Origin: an uncultured Ruminococcus sp.
Lineage (GTDB): Bacteria > Bacillota > Clostridia > Oscillospirales > Ruminococcaceae
NCBI GenBank assembly: GCA_902762785.1
Contig: CACWPL010000005.1
Location: 62,001-126,000 of the forward strand
Direction: 5' to 3'
Length of the DNA stretch: 64,000 nt
Shown here one piece after another: positions 59,164 through 64,000 of this stretch; within the stretch, counting starts at the first letter, position 1; each line of letters begins with the position of its first letter. The notes beneath the pieces are model-generated. The model was not told the DNA's origin, ran no database searches, and was given only the letters and a program-made list of their open reading frames with translations. A program made the translations under genes and the position numbers.

Positions 59164-59981
59164 GGGGCATCCTCCTTCTCATAGACCAGCACCTCGAACG
59201 CCGCGAGCGTCTCGAGGGACGTGAGCGCGTCGAGGCGGGCGCGGTCGGCGGGGCTGGTGCGGTAGGCATAGGGGGTCATGCCGAAGAGGTCGGCGATGGC
59301 CTGGGGCGTGTCGAGCGAGATCATCCGCGATGTCTCGCGCTTTTCGAGGAATTTGAATCCCTCGAGCGCCGTGTCGTGGAGCTCGTTCTCATAGGGATGC
59401 TCGTAGACGGCGCATTTCAGCTCCCAAAGGTGCCGTGCGGCGGGGACGGCGAGGATGAGCCGTCCGCCGGGACGCAGGACGCGCCGGAACTCCTCCCCGC
59501 AGTACGGCGCGAACACGCTCATGACCGCGTCGCAGGACGCCGTCTGCACCGGCATGTGGAAGACGCTCGCGACCGCATACGCCGCGGACTTGTCGGCGCG
59601 GGCGGCGAGGTCGGCGGCGGTCTTGGAGATGTCGATGCCGAAGACGGTCAGGTCGGGACGCGCGGCGTGGATACCCTTGGTGTACCACCCCTCACCGCAC
59701 CCGGCATCGAGCAGGACGGCGCCCTGCGGGAGCGCGGCGGCGGCGTCCTGGAGAGTCTCCAAAAGATGCGCATAATGGCCGTTTTCTAGGAAACGGCGGC
59801 GGGAACGCACCATCTCGGGGTCGTCCCCGGGGACGGCGGAGCGCTTGCGGCTCGCGGGGAGCAGGTGGACGTAGCCGCTGCGGGCGGCGTCGAAGCTATG
59901 GCGTGCGGGGCAGCGGAGCGTGCGCGCATCCCACGCGAGGGGGGCGCCGCAGACCGGGCACATCCAGATCGTCTCAGACAT
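59148..59981 (-). CDS. RlmA-like 23S rRNA (guanine-N1) methyltransferase
   Basis: The 277-aa protein has an N-terminal zinc finger (CPVCGAPL...LRCPARHSFD) followed by SGYVHLLP and a class I methyltransferase with VLLDAGCGEGWY, FGIDISKTA and SVFAPYCGEEFRRVLRPGGRL (cited by RVLRPGGRL). This is the RlmA(I/II) layout, which modifies G745 or G748 in 23S rRNA. It overlaps the NIF3-family gene by 8 bp. Confidence 0.92.
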   Translation of the reverse strand: MSETIWMCPVCGAPLAWDARTLRCPARHSFDAARSGYVHLLPASRKRSAVPGDDPEMVRSRRRFLENGHYAHLLETLQDAAAALPQGAVLLDAGCGEGWYTKGIHAARPDLTVFGIDISKTAADLAARADKSAAYAVASVFHMPVQTASCDAVMSVFAPYCGEEFRRVLRPGGRLILAVPAARHLWELKCAVYEHPYENELHDTALEGFKFLEKRETSRMISLDTPQAIADLFGMTPYAYRTSPADRARLDALTSLETLAAFEVLVYEKEDAPCAAP

Positions 59982-60738
59982 ACTGCACCGGATCCCCCTC
60001 GACGAACTCCGTCACCGACAGGCCGGGGAACGCGCTGCGGAGCCTTTCCGCGAGGTACGGCACGGCGATGACCTCGGTGTGGTAATGGCCGCAGTCGATC
60101 AGGCCCATGCGGAGGGACTGCGCGGCGTACCAGCGGTCATGCTTGACATCGCCGGTCAGGAGGCAGTCGCAGTCGCCGGCGCACCCCTCGAGCATCGAGG
60201 ACCCCGCCCCCGAGCAGATGCCGAGGCGCTTGACGGGATGTGTCGTATCCCCGCCGAATCGGACGCTCGTGCATCCGAGGACGCGCTTGGCGGCGGCGGC
60301 GATGTCGGCGGTGTACATCTCCTGTGTCAGGGTGAGGATGCGGCCGCAGCCGTCCGGCTCGAGGAGGTCGCTCCCCTCGGCGCACGGCAGGACGGTGCGC
60401 AGGCGGTCGGCGAGGAGGTCGTTGATGCCGCCGGGGGCGATGTCGAGGGGCGTGTGGCAGCAGACGGCGCCGATGCCCTTCGCAGCGAGCTGGTAGGGCA
60501 CGCTCTCCGCGGTCAGCGTGCGGATCGGCTGGAAGATGATCGGGTGGTGCGCCACGATGGCGTTGCACCCGGTCTCAGACGCGCGCGCCACCGCCGCCGG
60601 CGACACGTCCAGCGAGACGAGGACGCCCGTGATCTGGCCGCGCGGGTCGCCGACCAGCAGGCCGGAATTGTCCCATTTTTCCTGCGTTGCGAAAGGGGCG
60701 AAGCTGTCGATGCAGCTTCGGATGTCTTGCAGAGTCAT
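59974..60738 (-). CDS. NIF3/YqfO-family protein (Nif3-like dinuclear metal centre)
   Basis: The 254-aa protein has the metal-binding features of the family: WDNSGLLVGDP, VAHHPIIFQPI (His pair), CCHTPLDIAPGGINDLLA (cited by HTPLDIAPGG) and near the C-terminus DCGHYHTEVIAVPYLAE. Members are often annotated as GTP cyclohydrolase 1 type 2 homologues, but the biological role is unsettled. It is usually paired with trmK, as here (4-bp overlap). Confidence 0.94.
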   Translation of the reverse strand: MTLQDIRSCIDSFAPFATQEKWDNSGLLVGDPRGQITGVLVSLDVSPAAVARASETGCNAIVAHHPIIFQPIRTLTAESVPYQLAAKGIGAVCCHTPLDIAPGGINDLLADRLRTVLPCAEGSDLLEPDGCGRILTLTQEMYTADIAAAAKRVLGCTSVRFGGDTTHPVKRLGICSGAGSSMLEGCAGDCDCLLTGDVKHDRWYAAQSLRMGLIDCGHYHTEVIAVPYLAERLRSAFPGLSVTEFVEGDPVQYV

Positions 60739-61406
60739 GTCTCGTCCTCCTTTAATAGACGTGCCAGCGCCGCGACGTCGGCCTCGACCGCCTCATCGGG
60801 GGCGCCGGTGTCGCGGATGCACTTGGCTTTTTTGACCAGTATGTCGTACCAGCGTTCACAGTACGCGCGGCCGTCCGTGTCCGTGAGGTCCATCCTCCCG
60901 AACCAGACCTCCCCTGCCTCGGGGACATGCGGCGTGCCGTCCTTCCGAACGGACATCACGGCATACAGGAACCGCCCGTCGCGGACGCAGTGCTCCGTCT
61001 CGGTCGAAAAGCCCTGTTCTGCGAGCCATCGGCGCAGGACGTCTGCGCGGGTCATCGGCTGCAGCACGAGGCGGATGCCCTCGAGCGGCCAGAGGCAGGT
61101 CTCGAGGATGTGGACGATGGTCTCCCCGCCCATCCCCGCGATGATGATGTCGGTCAGTCCCTCACACGGGACGTTCACGAGGCCGTCGGAGAGGATCGTG
61201 CGGATGCTCCCCTCCAGGCCGTGCGCCTCGATGGTACGCCGGGCGCTTTGCAGCGGGCCCTCGCCGATGTCCGCCGCGATGGCCGCCTCCGCCGTCCCCT
61301 GCTCGAGCAGGTACACCGGCAGCTTCGCATGATCCGTCCCCACGTCACACACATGCGCCCCCGGACGGATCATCGCGGCGCACGCGAGCAGTCTTGCTCC
61401 GAGCAT
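60735..61406 (-). CDS. trmK: tRNA (adenine-22-N1)-methyltransferase TrmK
   Basis: TrmK forms m1A22 in tRNA. The 223-aa protein has the SAM-binding CDVGTDHAKLPVYLLE, AAIADIGEGPLQSA, DIIIAGMGGETIVHIL and LVLQPMTRADVLRRWL. It is the first gene of the trmK-nif3-rlmA-lipoprotein-rqcH-mpg series. The promoter is not obvious in the 100 bp upstream. Confidence 0.96.
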   Translation of the reverse strand: MLGARLLACAAMIRPGAHVCDVGTDHAKLPVYLLEQGTAEAAIAADIGEGPLQSARRTIEAHGLEGSIRTILSDGLVNVPCEGLTDIIIAGMGGETIVHILETCLWPLEGIRLVLQPMTRADVLRRWLAEQGFSTETEHCVRDGRFLYAVMSVRKDGTPHVPEAGEVWFGRMDLTDTDGRAYCERWYDILVKKAKCIRDTGAPDEAVEADVAALARLLKEDET

Positions 61407-61471
61407 AGGTCTTTCCTTTCAGTGAGGGCATTGTTCACTCATAGAAAACAGCGCCTGACAAGCCATGGATC

Positions 61472-61504
61472 ATAAAAAACGGGGCATGACAAGTCATGCC
61501 CCGT
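61472..61504 (-). terminator. Intrinsic terminator after the DUF1858-type gene
   Basis: ACGGGGCATGA/TCATGCCCCGT followed by TTTTTA on the minus strand. It separates the two small Cys-rich genes from trmK. Confidence 0.88.
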
Positions 61505-61510
61505 CTACGT

Positions 61511-61711
61511 TCACTGATCCAGCAGTGCGTTGAGCTCGGCCACGAGGGCATCGGCGTCGACGCCGTGTACCATGCAGGCCTCCTCGATGGTCTCGCCGCG
61601 GGACGCAGGGCATCCCAGGCAGTGCATCCCGATGCCAAGGAACACCGGCGCTGTGCGCTCCAAGTCCTCGTCGAGGATGTCACCGATCACAGTCTCTTTG
61701 CTGACTTTCAT
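61511..61711 (-). CDS. DUF1858-type small cysteine protein
   Basis: The 66-aa protein has TVIGDILDEDLERTAPVFLGIGMHCLGCPAS with a CLGCP motif at about 31-35 (cited by GMHCLGCPAS) and then ETIEEACMVHGVDADALV. These are features of DUF1858 proteins, which also occur fused to redox or Fe-S proteins. The CxxC may be redox-active or bind metal. It follows the zinc-ribbon gene by 18 bp and ends at a terminator. Confidence 0.85.
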   Translation of the reverse strand: MKVSKETVIGDILDEDLERTAPVFLGIGMHCLGCPASRGETIEEACMVHGVDADALVAELNALLDQ

Positions 61712-61729
61712 CCTCAAAGACCTCTGCGA

Positions 61730-61999
61730 TCACTCGTCACGCATCTTTGCGAAGCACTCGCTGCAATATACCGGTCTGTCCTCGCGGGGCTGGAACGGTA
61801 CGCGTGCCTCGCCGCCGCAGCCGGCACATACAGCCGTGAACATCTCACGGGTGGTGCGATTCTTGCGGGCGTTGCGGCAGTCCTTGCAGCGCTGCGGCTC
61901 ATGCTCGAAGCCCTTCTCTGCGTAGAACTCCTGCTCGCCGGCGGTGAAGATGAAATCCTGTCCGCAGTCTCTGCACTTGATCGTCTTGTCTGTGTACAT
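61730..61999 (-). CDS. Small zinc-ribbon protein with four CxxC motifs
   Basis: The 89-aa protein has CxxC pairs at 9-12 (CRDC), about 38-41 (CKDC), about 58-61 (CAGC) and about 79-82 (CSEC), enough for two zinc sites. The N-terminal TDKTIKCRDCGQDFIFTAGEQEFYAEKGF (cited by CRDCGQDFIFTAGEQEFY) is typical of a widespread probable zinc-binding domain. The function is unknown. Confidence 0.9.
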   Translation of the reverse strand: MYTDKTIKCRDCGQDFIFTAGEQEFYAEKGFEHEPQRCKDCRNARKNRTTREMFTAVCAGCGGEARVPFQPREDRPVYCSECFAKMRDE

Positions 62000-62213
62000 A
62001 ATGGTTTACCTCACTTTGAGAAAATGGTTTGGGACTTTGGACGGATCGAGACCGACACCTTTGACCTATATGATCTGTGCCAGGTGCCGCCGGGCATGCC
62101 CGACAGTGCAGGAACAAAAAATATACGAACAACGCTCTGAGTTAAGCTACAAGCCCTTTGTCTATCGCAGTCCCCCCTCGCGGAGGACGAACGAACTGGA
62201 ATGTCGGAGAGCC

Positions 62214-62798
62214 TTAGCCCTCCTGGTCGCGCACGGCACGCATCTTGCGGCGTACCCTTTGCATCGTGCTGTCGACGGCCTTGACGGTCATCCCCAGCTT
62301 ATCGGCGGTCTCCTGGTAGGTCAGGCCGTCCAGGATGGTCTCCAGGACTGCCCACTCCCGGTCGGAGAGCAGCGCCATGACACGCATCCGTCTCTCGGCG
62401 AACGCCTCCTTGTCGGCCAAAATGGTCTCCGGCGTCTCGGGATCGGCCAGCTTGCCCTGTGCGTCCATGGCTGCGATCAGCTCGTCATCCGGGACGTCGC
62501 TGCGGCGCTCCCGACGCGCGTGATCCTCCATGCGATGCACGATACAGGTCTGTGCATAGGCCGCGAACGTCTTCCCCGGCCGCTCCTCATAGAGCGGGAT
62601 GGCATAGACGAGCGCGATCAGTCCCTCCTGGAGATAGTCCTCACGATCGGCCGCCGACCCGCCCGCGAACCGCGCGGCATGGTAGCGGATGAGACCGAAA
62701 AACCGTCCGATCAGCTCGCTCTGTGCATCGGCCGAGAACCGCGCGAGCCGCGCGAGCTCCTCATCGGAGCGCTCGGACAGCGCACGGGGGACACTCAT
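62214..62798 (-). CDS. RNA polymerase sigma-70-family factor (SigH-like)
   Basis: The 194-aa protein has region 2 (about 20-90: ELIGRFFGLIRYHAARF, DREDYLQEGLIALVYAI, KTFAAYAQTCIVHRMEDHAR) and region 4 (about 140-190: LSDREWAVLETILDGLTYQETADKLGM, cited by ILDGLTYQETADKLGM). It lacks region 1 and region 3, as in small alternative sigma factors; the sequence is nearer the SigH/Spo0H group than to ECF types. Its ATG at 62798 overlaps the stop of the upstream fumarase gene (ATGA). No anti-sigma gene is visible. Confidence 0.9.
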   Translation of the reverse strand: MSVPRALSERSDEELARLARFSADAQSELIGRFFGLIRYHAARFAGGSAADREDYLQEGLIALVYAIPLYEERPGKTFAAYAQTCIVHRMEDHARRERRSDVPDDELIAAMDAQGKLADPETPETILADKEAFAERRMRVMALLSDREWAVLETILDGLTYQETADKLGMTVKAVDSTMQRVRRKMRAVRDQEG

Positions 62799-63379
62799 AC
62801 GGCGCCCTCTGCCGTTTTGCACCAGGCGGCACGTCCCTGCGAGAACAGGTCGCCGCCCGCGGCGTCATTGCAGACCACCAGCGGCAGGTCCTCCACATAA
62901 AGACGCTTCACGGATTCGCACCCCAGGTCCTCGAAAGCGATGACCTCGAGCGACTTGATGCAGCGGGACACGAGCGCGCCCGCGCCCCCCACGGCACACA
63001 GATACACCGCCCCATTCCGGGCAACGGCGTCCTGCACGGCCTTGCTGCGCTCGCCCTTGCCGATCATCCCGGCGAGGCCGAGATCCAGCAGTCGAGGCGC
63101 ATAGGGGTCCATACGGCCGGACGTGGTCGGGCCGCATGAGCCGATGACCTTCCCCGGCGGGGCCGGGGTCGGGCCGGCGTAGTATATCACCGCACCCTCG
63201 ATGGGAAAGGGGGTGGGCTCACCTGCATCGAGCAGGGCGGAGATGCGCTTATGGGCAGCATCCCGCGCAGTATAGACGGTCCCAGTCAGCAGGATCTTCT
63301 CCCCGACCCGCAGGCCGGCGGACTTCAGCTCCTCTGTGCGGACCCGACGCGGTGCCTCTGGCATGGCGTCACTGATCAT
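62795..63379 (-). CDS. Class I fumarate hydratase beta subunit (Fe-S hydro-lyase)
   Basis: The 194-aa protein matches the beta subunit of the class I fumarase/tartrate dehydratase type: LLTGTVYTARDAAHKRI, YYAGPTPAPPGKVIGSCGPTTSGRMD (cited by CGPTTSGRMD), MIGKGERSKAV and the closing LPLVVCNDAAGGDLF. These enzymes add water to fumarate with a [4Fe-4S] cluster and need an alpha subunit, usually encoded next door; here the upstream neighbour is a DivIVA-like gene instead. The start at 63379 overlaps that gene, and Met at 63364 is an alternative. Confidence 0.9.
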   Translation of the reverse strand: MISDAMPEAPRRVRTEELKSAGLRVGEKILLTGTVYTARDAAHKRISALLDAGEPTPFPIEGAVIYYAGPTPAPPGKVIGSCGPTTSGRMDPYAPRLLDLGLAGMIGKGERSKAVQDAVARNGAVYLCAVGGAGALVSRCIKSLEVIAFEDLGCESVKRLYVEDLPLVVCNDAAGGDLFSQGRAAWCKTAEGAV

Positions 63380-64000
63380 CCGAAACGGATGCCTCGGCCT
63401 CCTTGATGAGGTCGCTCATGTTGAAGAACGCAGCGCCGCCCTTCTTGGGCTTGTTCATCGCAGCGGCATCCTTCTCCATGCTGCGGAGGACGTCGTCCTC
63501 CTTGGCCATGGCATCGAAATCGTCAAGGATGGAATTGGCGAAATTATCCGAAGAGCCGGGCTTCTTCTCGTCTCTGCGGGCAGCCGGACGGGGCGCTTCC
63601 ACAACAGGCACAGCAGGCGCAGCCGCGTTCATGACGGCCTCCATGCGCTCCTCGTCGACCTTGGTGTTCTCCTCCACGCTCTGACGCGCCTCGGAGAGGA
63701 TGCTCTTGGACGTGCTGATGCGGTCCTCGAGCTTCTTGGTCGCGGTCTGCATGAGCTCGGCGATCTGCTCCATGCTCTTCTCGAAGCCCTCGAGCTCGAT
63801 GTTCAGCATCGAGTGAACGGTCGCGGTCAGCTCGCGGACCTTAGCCTCCTGCTCAACAGCGTCCTTCTTGATCTGGACGGACTCCTCCTCGGCCTTGGTC
63901 TTGGCGGTGGTGAGGATGGTGTCGGCCTCGGCATTGGCGTTCGCGGAGCGCTCCTCGGCGTCCTTCAGCAGGCGCTCTGCCTCGGCAGTCGCGTCCTCGA
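63369..64000 (-). CDS. DivIVA-like coiled-coil protein, N-terminus beyond the window
   Basis: The frame is open from the right edge to its stop at 63369, so about 210 C-terminal residues are seen. The first part is a regular coiled coil rich in Ala, Glu and Lys (ERLLKDAEERSANANAEAD, then KAEEESVQIKKDAVEQEAK). An acidic linker follows (SSDNFANSILDDFDAMAKED) and a C-terminal FFNMSDLIKEAEASVSDD. This is what the C-terminal part of a DivIVA/GpsB-type division protein looks like, but the diagnostic N-terminal domain is not visible. It overlaps the fumarase beta gene by 11 bp. Confidence 0.65.
   Translation of the reverse strand, partial: EDATAEAERLLKDAEERSANANAEADTILTTAKTKAEEESVQIKKDAVEQEAKVRELTATVHSMLNIELEGFEKSMEQIAELMQTATKKLEDRISTSKSILSEARQSVEENTKVDEERMEAVMNAAAPAVPVVEAPRPAARRDEKKPGSSDNFANSILDDFDAMAKEDDVLRSMEKDAAAMNKPKKGGAAFFNMSDLIKEAEASVSDDQ

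Noticed and set aside
62134-62156. Minus-strand GGGCTTGTAGCTTAACTCAG, which looks like the 5' half of a tRNA
   Set aside because: The D-loop lacks the GG pair, and no anticodon stem, T-arm or acceptor complement follows in the next 60 bases.

Overview
The window is GC-rich, densely packed chromosomal DNA from a Gram-positive anaerobe, most likely a Ruminococcus-like member of the Oscillospiraceae. This is inferred from the gene content: a secreted dockerin/cohesin-type protein, a membrane-anchored GH9 cellulase, a CD1247-type zinc-ribbon protein next to efp, Firmicutes gene orders (rnc-smc-ftsY, dprA-topA-trmFO, ybeY-era-recO), a lysine riboswitch and an L20-type infC leader. Most genes lie on the minus strand. 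The clear plus-strand genes are queA, a TetR regulator and the block from a pilin-like gene to mutS2. Promoters are unusually readable: most have a TTGACA-like -35, exactly 17 bp, and a TATAAT-like -10. I see no rRNA or tRNA genes, no CRISPR array and no complete insertion sequence.

Layout. 1-3.7 kb: a membrane-protein fragment, then asd-dapA-dapB (lysine/diaminopimelate synthesis) under a lysine riboswitch with an intrinsic terminator. 3.7-7.5 kb: queA, a Pro/Thr-rich membrane protein, and divergent AraC and TetR regulators. 7.5-9.7 kb: a 240-bp inverted-repeat element, an ANTAR response regulator and a glutamine-synthetase-family protein lacking a normally invariant active-site His. 9.8-11.5 kb: a flavin reductase-like protein, a zinc-ribbon protein and efp. 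11.6-16.4 kb: the dockerin/cohesin-like secreted protein, a small membrane protein, a GNAT, an M24 peptidase, aroQ and rpsU with a long leader. 16.7-37.3 kb: a long co-directional housekeeping series (read from high to low coordinate): SpoU methyltransferase, dprA, topA, trmFO, a leucine-rich-repeat protein, plsX, rnc, a radical SAM protein, smc, ftsY, rdgB, yhbY, nadD, yqeK, an LCP protein, rsfS and leuS. 37.3-38.9 kb: infC-rpmI-rplT behind an attenuator. 39.1-45.7 kb, plus strand: pilin-like gene, phoH-like gene, ybeY, era, a yqzL-like small gene, recO, mutS2. 45.8-50.6 kb: a sugar-sensor/diguanylate cyclase followed by the GH9 cellulase. 50.7-52 kb: a Gpx/TSCPD/OhrR peroxide operon. 52.2-56.2 kb: an epimerase, a sugar-binding lipoprotein, a SmtB-type ArsR regulator and an SDR. 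56.2-61.4 kb: mpg, rqcH, a lipoprotein, an RlmA-like methyltransferase, a NIF3-family protein and trmK. 61.5-64 kb: two small Cys-rich proteins, a sigma factor, a fumarase beta subunit and a truncated DivIVA-like gene.

Most content is ordinary translation, RNA-modification, DNA-repair and envelope housekeeping. The points most worth a second look are the dockerin / degenerate caspase-like / cohesin-like protein, the diguanylate cyclase with a LacI-type sugar-binding domain directly upstream of the cellulase, FtsY with its acidic region moved to the C terminus and ending in duplicated WWPFGR motifs, the ANTAR regulator paired with a catalytically doubtful GS, the MITE-like element, and an extended -35 motif shared by several promoters. 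Positions, domain calls and starts were read by eye; no database search was run.
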